In this document: piece by piece, positions 15,339-21,784 of the stretch | How positions within the stretch are numbered: the first letter of the stretch is position 1 | How the letters are laid out: each line of letters begins with the position of its first letter | IMG/VR virus record: IMGVR_UViG_3300025759_000808 | Location: 1 to 21,784 of that record | Origin: a virus | Length of the DNA: 21,784 nt | Direction: 5' to 3' (one strand) | Translations under genes and position numbers: made by a program | The notes under the pieces: model-generated | Seen by the model: the letters and a program-made list of their open reading frames with translations, nothing else | Database searches by the model: none | What the model was told of the DNA's origin: nothing

Positions 15339-16219
15339 TATCCAAACCCCTTACCATACAATCTAGAGTAAATGCCTCCTACTCCTAAGGCTGTTGATAA
15401 GGCTTGTGATAGTGGACTTTGCACTGGTGCTGGTTCAGCGTAAGCTGATGCTACACCACCTGCTAATCCTGTTAGGCCTGATCCGTATTGTTGTAATCTA
15501 CCGTATGGTTCGTAAGCTGCTGTCTTAGCTGCTTGTTGGTTAGCTGTTAAGTTAGCTTGTGCTTGTTGTTGGTTAAGAGCACCTAGGTTTCCAAGAGCGC
15601 CGATGTCTTGTCCTAAACCTGTTCTTTGGAAATTAGATAAACCCATTTGGTTTTGTGCTAGTGTTCCTTGATTACCAAAAGCTTGTTGTGCTAATTGATT
15701 TGCTTGCGTAAAACCGCTTTGTTGTAATGATGCTAGTAAAGCAGCTCTACCTGCTGTTGTATCAGCATCGTATTGTCCTAACATCGCTCCTTCTCTACCA
15801 CCACCAAAATTTCCTGATGCTACTGCTTGGTCTTGTATCGCTTGTCTGTTTCCAACTCTTGATGAATCAAAGTCAGCTAATGATGTGTCAATAACTTGTT
15901 GTTGGTACGGAGACATAAAAGATGAATACGCACTAGGTCCTGTAAGACCTGCTTGATTAGTTATGTTTGCTTGAGCAGCTTGTAAAAAAGGTGAGTAAGA
16001 TCCAATACCTTGTTGTGCTAAACTTTGTGCTTGCGTTTGTAAAGGATCCATTGCTGCAACAAATGGATTAGCTCCCGTGATCCCCGGTCCCGCAGCCCTG
16101 TTGCCTTGTGCGTCTAGTCCGCCAGTAAATGTGCTTGTCTCAATCGGTGCCGAATACGTGGCTACCGACTGCTTGGCAAAGTCCTTGGCTGTATCTTCTA
16201 AATAACTTGGTAATGCCAT
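15338..16219 (-). CDS. Gln/Ala/Gly-rich virion protein, possible internal/ejection protein
   Basis: This 293-aa protein is of low-complexity character, full of Ala, Gln, Gly and Asn. Recurrent patches include ANPFVAAMDPLQTQAQSLAQ, SPYQQQVIDTSLADFD, NFGGGREGAMLGQYDADT and AANQ/QQAA-type helices. A short Gly/Ala hydrophobic segment lies near the end (GLTGLAGGVASAY). There are no catalytic motifs. A comparable composition is seen in small ejection proteins of podoviruses, such as the T7 gp14 type, and in marine phage structural proteins. Position between other virion genes supports this. It is joined on both sides by TAATG overlaps (16219 and 15338). It could also be a tail-fibre-associated or scaffold-like protein. 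Confidence 0.65.
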   Translation of the reverse strand: MALPSYLEDTAKDFAKQSVATYSAPIETSTFTGGLDAQGNRAAGPGITGANPFVAAMDPLQTQAQSLAQQGIGSYSPFLQAAQANITNQAGLTGPSAYSSFMSPYQQQVIDTSLADFDSSRVGNRQAIQDQAVASGNFGGGREGAMLGQYDADTTAGRAALLASLQQSGFTQANQLAQQAFGNQGTLAQNQMGLSNFQRTGLGQDIGALGNLGALNQQQAQANLTANQQAAKTAAYEPYGRLQQYGSGLTGLAGGVASAYAEPAPVQSPLSQALSTALGVGGIYSRLYGKGFG

Positions 16220-17400
16220 TATCCTATTCTACTCTCCAGTTGTTGTGCGGTGTCAAACATTTCTTGTGCAGGGTTTCCACCTTGCGATTCTTCAGATATT
16301 TGTCCGCCTTGTTCTAAATGTTCCATCATTCTTTCCATTACAGCTGCGCCTTCGTCTATGTCGCCGCCTCCTGCATTTCTTACAGCGTCGGCTGTAAATA
16401 CAAATTCGTTTTTCGATAGTCTTGCTGGTACATCGTCAGCTTTTTCTTTACCACCAATAGGTACAAAGCCACCTTCGTTTCTATAATCTTTTTCCATACC
16501 ACCTAGATCCATGATACCGCCTTCAGCAGCCATTTGTCTATCACCGCTTGGTCTGTACATGTTAACTATGTCTGTGTCTTCCATAAGGTAAGAGTCAGCC
16601 ATAGGGTTTGCACTAGACATATAATCTATCATACCGCCGGAGTTAACCATAACTCTATCTCCTGCTTGTTGCTGCATTCTGCTTTGTATCAATTCTTGTA
16701 ATTGTCCTCTTTCCGTTTCATTTAAATCATTTAAAGGTTTGCCAAATAATTCTATAGATAACATATTTAATTCTGCCATTGGATCTGGGTTAGATACAAC
16801 TTCTTGTGTGTCTACATTTTCTACCATCACATCATCAGTGGGTCCACCCATAGCATAACCTGCTCTAGCCATACCGCCATCAGCAGCGTTAAAGAAACCT
16901 GATTGTGTGTATGCGTTCTGCGGTAAAAATCTTAAACTTGGATCTCTAGATCTTGCCTGTGATACAATGTCAGTAATTGTGCTAGGTGTTACTTCAAATG
17001 TATCTGTAATTTCTTCTTCGTCTTCACCACCACCTAACATAAAAGGTAATGCTGTTGCGCCTAAACCACCAAGTAATAAAGCTTTTTGACCTGGTTTTAA
17101 ACCTCCAAATTTTTCCATACCAGTTCTAGCAAGATTTCCAATGCCTTTTCCTAGACCTGATTTAAAAAATTTACCAATAGATCCTTTACCACCAATACCA
17201 GGAATACCAAATTTATTAACGCCATATAGTGCAGCAGCACCTAACGCCGCTTTACCTAAAGGACTTTTAACAACTTTCTTTAGACCACGGCCAATCTTTT
17301 TTACAGCTTTACCTAGAAAATAACCTTGTCTAGGTTCGAGGTCCATAATTCCACCACCTGCTCGTAATTGTCTTGCTTGTTGCATATTAGATATTGCCAT
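16219..17400 (-). CDS. Virion-associated protein with cationic N-terminus and repeated GGIMDL-type motifs
   Basis: This is a 393-aa protein. Residues 26-125 are cationic and hydrophobic (GKAVKKIGRGLKKVVKSPLG, GKAALGAAALYG, GSIGKFFKSG, ALLLGGLGATALPFMLGGG), as in a membrane-inserting segment, and are followed by an acidic stretch. Short motifs recur: GGIMDL at 16-21 and again at 294-299, and GGMIDY at 255-260. The C-terminal part holds a conserved-looking block, GGFVPIGGKEKADDVPARLS followed by KNEFVFTADAVRNAGGG (310-346), which also appears in other marine phage proteins. The end is helical and acidic. AAGGT precedes the ATG. The function is unknown; a role in the virion and DNA entry is inferred from neighbours and membrane-active sequence. 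Confidence 0.65.
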   Translation of the reverse strand: MAISNMQQARQLRAGGGIMDLEPRQGYFLGKAVKKIGRGLKKVVKSPLGKAALGAAALYGVNKFGIPGIGGKGSIGKFFKSGLGKGIGNLARTGMEKFGGLKPGQKALLLGGLGATALPFMLGGGEDEEEITDTFEVTPSTITDIVSQARSRDPSLRFLPQNAYTQSGFFNAADGGMARAGYAMGGPTDDVMVENVDTQEVVSNPDPMAELNMLSIELFGKPLNDLNETERGQLQELIQSRMQQQAGDRVMVNSGGMIDYMSSANPMADSYLMEDTDIVNMYRPSGDRQMAAEGGIMDLGGMEKDYRNEGGFVPIGGKEKADDVPARLSKNEFVFTADAVRNAGGGDIDEGAAVMERMMEHLEQGGQISEESQGGNPAQEMFDTAQQLESRIG

Positions 17401-17422
17401 AATTTTACCTTAAATAATCGTT

Positions 17423-17602
17423 TTAACTTGTTTTTCCCAACAAATCAAGCGGAGGCATGATAACTGTTAGGTCCTGCGCTATGTCTTCATTGGGTATTCC
17501 AAGCTTTTCCCACTCTTCTTTTGTCTTATAAATAGCCCCTGTTTTTTTATGTCTATATTGACTTATAGTCTTTACTGCATCTATCACGGGTATATCACTC
17601 AT
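17423..17602 (-). CDS. 59-aa conserved-looking small phage protein
   Basis: A frame of 59 codons plus stop (ATG 17602, TAA 17423-17425) fills what otherwise looks like a 200-nt gap. The product begins MSDIPVIDAVKTISQYRHKK, continues TGAIYKTKEEWEKLGIPNED and ends VIMPPLDLLGKTS. The TKEEWEKLGI helix and the ordered ending look like a real small domain rather than noise. It starts in a TAATG overlap with the preceding gene, with AAGG about 8 nt upstream. A 22-nt gap with AAGGT follows before the next gene. A small structural or connector protein is plausible; the function is unknown. Confidence 0.7.
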   Translation of the reverse strand: MSDIPVIDAVKTISQYRHKKTGAIYKTKEEWEKLGIPNEDIAQDLTVIMPPLDLLGKTS

Positions 17603-17961
17603 TAATCTACCTTATCCTTCCTTATGTTTAAATAACTAATAGCCACATCAAGAGAGTCTGCACTGCTTGATGTAACTGTTAACACTTTACCACCTTCTAC
17701 TACTAAAGGAACGGTTAATAATTCTACTGTTTGATTAGCTGTCAGAGCAGCTGTCTTGATTGTAGTAATACTGTTGTTAATAACGGTTACCGTAGGCGTG
17801 CCAGCTGATGTAACCTTTATAGATTTTACAATGTAAGTTTCATTAACTAATGGGTTCTGTGTAGCCACACCATTAATTGTTGTCGTACCAAACATCGTTT
17901 GTGCATCTGTTGATGTTACGTTATCTACGCCAAAAAATTTAAATACGTTTACTGTTGCCAT
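17602..17961 (-). CDS. Small beta-rich virion protein (possible decoration or fibre-like)
   Basis: This 119-aa protein has high Thr, Val and Ser content and alternating hydrophobic/polar residues, typical of an all-beta domain (ETYIVKSIKVTSAGTPTVTV, TVELLTVPLVVEGGKVLTVT, DSLDVAISYLNIRKDKVD). The N-terminus is MATVNVFKFFGVDNVTSTDA. No signal peptide or catalytic motif is seen. Such small beta domains in late phage operons are often head decoration, neck or fibre proteins, and I cannot choose among these. It is linked by TAATG overlaps to the genes on both sides. Confidence 0.65.
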   Translation of the reverse strand: MATVNVFKFFGVDNVTSTDAQTMFGTTTINGVATQNPLVNETYIVKSIKVTSAGTPTVTVINNSITTIKTAALTANQTVELLTVPLVVEGGKVLTVTSSSADSLDVAISYLNIRKDKVD

Positions 17962-18125
17962 TATTCTAGAAAGAAAGCCTTAGCTTCTATCTCCTGTTTA
18001 ATTTCATCTTGAAACGTTGTGTTAAGTTTATTAATTACGTTATCTAAATCTCTAACTAATGATTGAAACGTTCTTTGTTCGTATTCTTTACTTGCTCTAG
18101 TTAATGATTGTACTATCTTTGCCAT
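17961..18125 (-). CDS. 54-aa helical small phage protein
   Basis: A frame of 54 codons plus stop (ATG 18125, TAA 17961-17963) fits exactly between two genes with TAATG junctions at both ends. The product begins MAKIVQSLTRASKEYEQRTF, continues QSLVRDLDNVINKLNTTFQD and ends EIKQEIEAKAFFLE. It is a continuous amphipathic, heptad-bearing helix, likely a coiled coil that oligomerises or binds a virion partner. The exact fit between both neighbours is strong evidence that it is translated. Function is unknown. Confidence 0.72.
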   Translation of the reverse strand: MAKIVQSLTRASKEYEQRTFQSLVRDLDNVINKLNTTFQDEIKQEIEAKAFFLE

Positions 18126-18970
18126 TATCTATATAACCCCACAATACCACCACCAGCATATTGATTTACTTTTAAAATATCTCTTAATACTTTTATACCA
18201 CCAAAAGGTGCAAGAACTGTGCCGCCTTTAGTATTGTAACCTAGTTCTCCTAATTTAAATATTTCATATTTAGAAAGCCCTCCATTACTAAAGTTTGCTC
18301 TACCACCGTAAGCATAGCCACCAGCTCCAGCGTCTTCATCACTAGCTGATTGTGCTGCATCAGCTCCAGCTTGTGAATCGCTTTGTCCACCGCTTGATCC
18401 ACCGTCGTCACCACCACCTCTAGCGTAATCTCTGTTAGCTGTTTCTTGTGCAGCAGCTGATGCTTTACCTGCATCATACGCGTCTTGGTCAAATCCTCCG
18501 CCGCCTCCGTCACCACCAAAAAATTTATCTTTTACCATACCAATTCCTTTTCTAGCAACTTTACCCATTAAATATCCTATAGGGTTTAAAGCAAACAAAC
18601 CAAGTTTTCCTGCCATTGCTAATCTGTCTTTATTTTTTTGTGCATTAAGTGTGTCGCGTTCTTCTTCGGTTAAAGGAACATTATCTTTATTATATAAACC
18701 ACCTAAAGCGTCAAACTCATAATCAAATTTTGAGTTTCCTCTAGGACCAATAGGTCCACCACCGTCTCCGCCATCTTCAGATATAATAGGAGGATAGGGA
18801 TATCTAGGGTACATACCCATAATACCTGAGTTGTTTGGTGATGAATTAAAAGTCATAGCTGGTTTATCTAAACCAACACCTTGTAAAAATCTGTCTTGAC
18901 TATAGAATTTGTTTCCTGCATCATACCGGTCTCTGTCTACACCTATGTAATTAGCTCCGTAATTAATCAT
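18125..18970 (-). CDS. Gly-rich virion-associated protein with amphipathic segment and Gly-Gly C-terminus
   Basis: This is a 281-aa protein. The N-terminus (1-60) is Tyr/Asn/Pro-rich and ends with YPRYPYPPI. Then come a Gly-rich acidic linker (66-75), a hydrophobic cationic stretch (120-152, LGLFALNPIGYLMGKVARKG followed by IGMVKDKFFGG), a long low-complexity Gly/Asp/Ser/Ala/Gln linker (153-220), and a compact C-terminus with Gly-Gly motifs (YAYGGRANFSNGGLSKYEIF, APFGGIKVL, YAGGGIVGLYR). Placed right after the tail hub gene, with TAATG junctions at both ends, it is probably a virion protein. The linker, hydrophobic patch and motif-rich ends resemble its neighbours at 16219-17400 and 13986-15338. 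No named family is recognised. A nested 89-aa frame at 18250-18519 is a shadow. Confidence 0.65.
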   Translation of the reverse strand: MINYGANYIGVDRDRYDAGNKFYSQDRFLQGVGLDKPAMTFNSSPNNSGIMGMYPRYPYPPIISEDGGDGGGPIGPRGNSKFDYEFDALGGLYNKDNVPLTEEERDTLNAQKNKDRLAMAGKLGLFALNPIGYLMGKVARKGIGMVKDKFFGGDGGGGGFDQDAYDAGKASAAAQETANRDYARGGGDDGGSSGGQSDSQAGADAAQSASDEDAGAGGYAYGGRANFSNGGLSKYEIFKLGELGYNTKGGTVLAPFGGIKVLRDILKVNQYAGGGIVGLYR

Positions 18971-21162
18971 TATCTTCTACCGTCCGGTTGTATATCCAAT
19001 CTAAATGTACCTAACTTCCAGTCTTGTGAAGCAGCGGTGTTAGATATTTTTAATGCAATTGCTCGCGCTCTTGCCCTAGTGTCTACCTTATCAGTTGATG
19101 TAGATACTGTAAAGGGACCTAATGATGAGCTGGATGCTGCATTATTAGGATAATCTCTTAACAACAATGTAATTGTTGCGTTACCTGTTTGAGATATAAA
19201 GTCAGGTATAATTCTTCTTATCTTCATTAAAAATTCACCGTCACCTCTAAGGTCTGGCATACCAATGGTTTGTCCTGATGCAGTTCTTTTCTGTGTAATG
19301 TCAAAGTCTCCAGATGTAATTTCTGCAAGTATCGGTGTAACTGTTCCTCCAGCTAAAACTTGATCGGTCCCTGTTTCATGTTGAAAGTAAATAGAACAAC
19401 CATCAGTATTACCTACTACATCAGAAGCTGTGCCAGCAGGATCATATTCTGTTGCGTGTGGTTTTGCAAACACAGCAGAGTCTGCCCATGCTGTTCTTGC
19501 TAATGTTCCTGTTGTCCAGATAGCTTGTTTAGGACTAGCTCTACTATAAGACTCAATGTAATTGTATGATACCATGTTGTTAATAGCTAATGAAGTACCT
19601 GATGGATAGAACCATATAACTTCACCAAACAAGTTGTTTAGTCCTATGTTAATTAAATCTCTAGGTGTAGAGTTTAGATTATCATAAACAAAGTCTTCTA
19701 CTAAACAGTCCATAGATTCTAACTGACCATCGTATCTAAAGAAACCATTTTCTGACATCCAGAAAGCTGTACCATCTACCTCAACACATGCATTCTTACC
19801 TATCAATCCACAGTTACTTCCTATCTGTTGAAATGAGAAAGTGAACGGTGCACCGACAAAGGTCATTAAAAATAATGCGGTATCTGTCCAAACATAAATC
19901 GCATCCCTACCTCGTATGGCTCCCATAATTTTAGAACCTGCAGCAAGTCTTTGTGTGCCTGCGGTGTTTTCTGCAGTTACAGTGTATGCATCTGTGCCAT
20001 CAATATTTTCTTGATCAGAGAATCTAATAAACATAGCATCTTGTGATGACTGTGTTCCTACGGTTGTTTCTGTACCAAAGAATACTAAGTGACGATCTGG
20101 TGTAGATACTAATACATGTCTTGATGCTGTTGGTGCGTTTGCAATTATTGTTGCTCGTGTTGATGTTGCATTAGCTGCAGCTGCATCCCATTCAAAACAT
20201 CTACCGTTATAGATTAGTGCAATAAGTTTTGTACCAAAGTTATCTAATACCCATAAACCTGGGTCAATAGTAAAGTCGGCAGATGAAGCTTCGCCCCATG
20301 CTACAAAGTCAGAAATATTTGTAACGGTTACACCACCACTGTGAGCAGCTTTTGTAGTGCCGTTAACTTCTCTTGCACCACCACTTAAAATATTTGTTGT
20401 TGTATTATTGTTTGTATAACTAATGTCTTCTGTACCAATTCTAATCTCTCCTGTAGCAGGAAATTGCGATGTGTCGGTTAACGGAATATCAGTCACACTA
20501 TCATTAATACTAGAAGCTAATGTTGTTGTTGTTGGTCCAGCTACTGTACCGCTCCATAGTCCTGTACCCCAACCAAAGCCACCTACTTGCTGTGCTGGTC
20601 CTACTGTATAGTAACACAATACAGAAGCAGATCCTGCTGTGCTTAAAGGTGTGCCAGATTCAGCTAACGCTGCAGTAATTGTAAATGTAGTTGTCGTAGG
20701 AACCGATGTTACCATGTATTTAACATCTTCAAACGTAGCATTTGTATATGTAGACCCTGATAAACCTGTTACATTGTCAAATAATACAATGTCATCATCT
20801 TGTAATCCATGGGCCCCGCTGCATGTTACTGTAACCGTTTTTGACGAAGATGTGCTTGTAAAGTTTGCACCTGTGAGTGTAGTTCTTATAGGGTGTATGT
20901 CATAATAGGTACCGCCTGAATATGCATATAAAATTCTGTTTGTGCCTATTGCAGCGTATTTAATACCTGCGTTATCGTCAAAGTGATGTATGGCTCTAGC
21001 TGCACCTGTAAGATTAGTGGCACCAAGCTGTGTCCAGCCACCTATCTTTTCTGGTGAACCATATCTAAATCGTACGTTATCTCCCCCGGTCCATTGTCCC
21101 TCAGCCCCGGTTGGAGTAACTTGTTTATTAAAGCCCGGCAAAAAGCCTAGTTTTTGTAACAT
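18970..21162 (-). CDS. Tail hub/nozzle protein, P22 gp10-like (DNA stabilisation) with inserted domains
   Basis: This 730-aa protein begins MLQKLGFLPGFNKQVTPTGA, then a GGW-type beta pattern (RFRYGSPEKIGGWTQL, ARAIHHFDDNAGIKYAAIGT). It continues through repeated beta-strand units such as RHLVFFGTE, AIYVWTDTALFLMTF, ENGFFRYDG and GEVIWFYPS, which look like propeller blades. This matches packaged-DNA stabilisation/tail-nozzle proteins of podoviruses. Two insertions break the first blades. Residues 95-186 contain SGAHGLQDDDIVLF, an FCCH-like pattern. Residues 211-283 contain DIPLTDTSQFPATGEIRIGT and NGTTKAAHSGG, an adhesin-like repeat type common in phage tail proteins. The C-terminal third, with MPDLRGDGEFLMKIRRIIPD, is conserved-looking. 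AGGA precedes the ATG at a suitable distance. The family call is made from pattern only. Confidence 0.78.
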   Translation of the reverse strand: MLQKLGFLPGFNKQVTPTGAEGQWTGGDNVRFRYGSPEKIGGWTQLGATNLTGAARAIHHFDDNAGIKYAAIGTNRILYAYSGGTYYDIHPIRTTLTGANFTSTSSSKTVTVTCSGAHGLQDDDIVLFDNVTGLSGSTYTNATFEDVKYMVTSVPTTTTFTITAALAESGTPLSTAGSASVLCYYTVGPAQQVGGFGWGTGLWSGTVAGPTTTTLASSINDSVTDIPLTDTSQFPATGEIRIGTEDISYTNNNTTTNILSGGAREVNGTTKAAHSGGVTVTNISDFVAWGEASSADFTIDPGLWVLDNFGTKLIALIYNGRCFEWDAAAANATSTRATIIANAPTASRHVLVSTPDRHLVFFGTETTVGTQSSQDAMFIRFSDQENIDGTDAYTVTAENTAGTQRLAAGSKIMGAIRGRDAIYVWTDTALFLMTFVGAPFTFSFQQIGSNCGLIGKNACVEVDGTAFWMSENGFFRYDGQLESMDCLVEDFVYDNLNSTPRDLINIGLNNLFGEVIWFYPSGTSLAINNMVSYNYIESYSRASPKQAIWTTGTLARTAWADSAVFAKPHATEYDPAGTASDVVGNTDGCSIYFQHETGTDQVLAGGTVTPILAEITSGDFDITQKRTASGQTIGMPDLRGDGEFLMKIRRIIPDFISQTGNATITLLLRDYPNNAASSSSLGPFTVSTSTDKVDTRARARAIALKISNTAASQDWKLGTFRLDIQPDGRR

Positions 21163-21183
21163 AGAAATTCCTGTTTTATTTAG

Positions 21184-21210
21184 ATTATATTAAATCGCGT
21201 TGTAGTTCAA
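21184..21210 (-). promoter_or_regulatory. Candidate promoter before the tail hub gene
   Basis: In the 50-nt gap between the oxygenase stop and the tail gene, a perfect -10 box TATAAT (21189-21184, read leftwards) lies 15 bp after TTGAAC (21210-21205), a weak -35. The predicted transcript would start near 21177, just before the ribosome site. A 5-bp hairpin CGTTG/CAACG overlaps the -35 region. The spacing is short, so this is tentative. Confidence 0.3.
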
Positions 21211-21212
21211 CG

Positions 21213-21784
21213 TTATTTGGGTATGCCCAACATGGGTCTTTTATCATACAAATTGGTCTTTGCAAACCGTCCATCTGCATGGTTGTAGTGTAGAAACACT
21301 TGTCCGCACAGCTTGCCTTCAAAAGGCTTACGCCAGTGCTCTAATTCACAGCCAGAATAGATAAGCATATCACCAGGTTTTAAATTAACTTCTACACCTA
21401 CTGGTGCCCCTGGTTTGATAATACCTTTGTATTCATCAATAACTGTATTTGCTCCTGTTGGATCTAGATAGATAGGCCAGTGATCACCACCTAAACATAG
21501 TGTTGTAGAGATCTCACAACTAGGTCTATCTTTATGTCTGTTTAATATATTGCCTGTTCTATAAAGCCTTGTGTAAGAATAAGTAGGTACTAATTTAAGT
21601 CCTGTTTTCTTTTGCATGGTATTAATCGTTTTAACTAATAAGACTTCCATAAGTCTGTCTGCATATTTGGCATATGATCCTGGTACTTGTACATCATGAA
21701 AGTTACCAACTAATGGATTACCTTTATGTGTGGTGTAATTGTTTATCATCCAGTTATCAGCTTCTGCAGATATTTGTAAATATC
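21213..21784 (-). CDS. 2OG-Fe(II) oxygenase (prolyl 4-hydroxylase-like), 5' end probably outside window
   Basis: The protein carries the HxD iron motif H72/D74 in RHKDRPSCE, and the distal histidine H138 in GCELEHWRKPF, numbering from the ATG at 21749. LKPGDMLIYSG lies before the distal His and GQVFLHYN after it, as in the double-stranded beta-helix fold. Such enzymes hydroxylate proteins, nucleotides or small molecules using 2-oxoglutarate and O2, and they are common in marine phages. The substrate here is unknown. From ATG 21749 the product is 178 aa, but the frame stays open upstream to the window edge (YLQISAEADNW before the Met). No ribosome site precedes that ATG, so the true start is probably beyond 21784. 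It ends 50 nt before the tail hub gene. Confidence 0.85.
   Translation of the reverse strand, partial: YLQISAEADNWMINNYTTHKGNPLVGNFHDVQVPGSYAKYADRLMEVLLVKTINTMQKKTGLKLVPTYSYTRLYRTGNILNRHKDRPSCEISTTLCLGGDHWPIYLDPTGANTVIDEYKGIIKPGAPVGVEVNLKPGDMLIYSGCELEHWRKPFEGKLCGQVFLHYNHADGRFAKTNLYDKRPMLGIPK

Noticed and set aside
18250-18519. Minus-strand 89-codon frame inside the Gly-rich 281-aa gene
   Set aside because: It is an overlapping frame in low-complexity DNA with no ribosome site and no ordered product; the 281-aa frame fits both neighbours by TAATG.
1-21784. CRISPR array, insertion sequence, rRNA or tRNA genes
   Set aside because: No regularly spaced repeats, transposase motifs, terminal repeats or structured RNA patterns were seen when reading both strands.

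Overview
The window is a fragment of a tailed bacteriophage genome, or of a prophage. It most likely comes from a marine, AT-rich podovirus-like phage of the kind that infects SAR11 (Pelagibacter) or similar bacteria. The reasons are low-GC DNA, almost gap-free packing with overlapping stop and start codons, a family A DNA polymerase next to an archaeo-eukaryotic-type primase, a tail protein resembling P22 gp10, a 2OG-Fe(II) oxygenase, and several proteins of types familiar from marine phages. The host and taxon are inferred. There is no integrase, RNA polymerase, terminase, portal or capsid gene, so the genome continues outside the window. The right end, and probably the left, cuts a gene.

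Layout. Positions 1-7929 are a leftward (minus-strand) replication block. Read in the direction of transcription it holds two conserved phage proteins (7929 to 6987), a possible ssDNA-binding-type protein (6984 to 6223), a GC-rich hairpin (6168-6197), an AEP primase (6155 to 4527), an SF1 UvrD-like helicase with a GTG start (4530 to 3055), a DUF3310 protein (3065 to 2829), DNA polymerase A with its proofreading domain (2848 to 992), a conserved protein with a Trp-rich tail, a 29-aa micro-gene, and a membrane-anchored coiled-coil protein cut by the window edge. One gene alone, an SNF2-type helicase (7975-9408), is on the plus strand. It diverges from the replication block over a 45-bp region where two sigma70-like promoters interlock.

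Positions 9454-21784 are a second leftward block for virion and lysis. In transcription order it holds a 2OG-Fe(II) oxygenase (cut at the right edge), a gp10-like tail hub/nozzle protein, a Gly-rich virion protein, a 54-aa gene, a small beta-rich protein, a 59-aa gene, three further Gly/Ala/Gln-rich virion proteins, a 1290-aa protein that is probably ejected with the DNA, an XhlA-like holin candidate and an M15-type endolysin. Six junctions in this block are the same 1-nt overlap TAATG, which suggests translation by termination-reinitiation.

How the genes fit together. Primase, SF1 helicase, PolA and the possible SSB make a compact phage replisome with no visible DnaB-type helicase. The SNF2 enzyme could handle branched DNA or displace proteins. 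The lysis pair sits at the end of the late block. The least explained part is 13986-18970. Three of the virion proteins there share short Gly-Gly peptide motifs and cationic, amphipathic segments that might act in membrane penetration during DNA ejection. Three genes under 60 codons (257-346, 17423-17602, 17961-18125) are easily missed.
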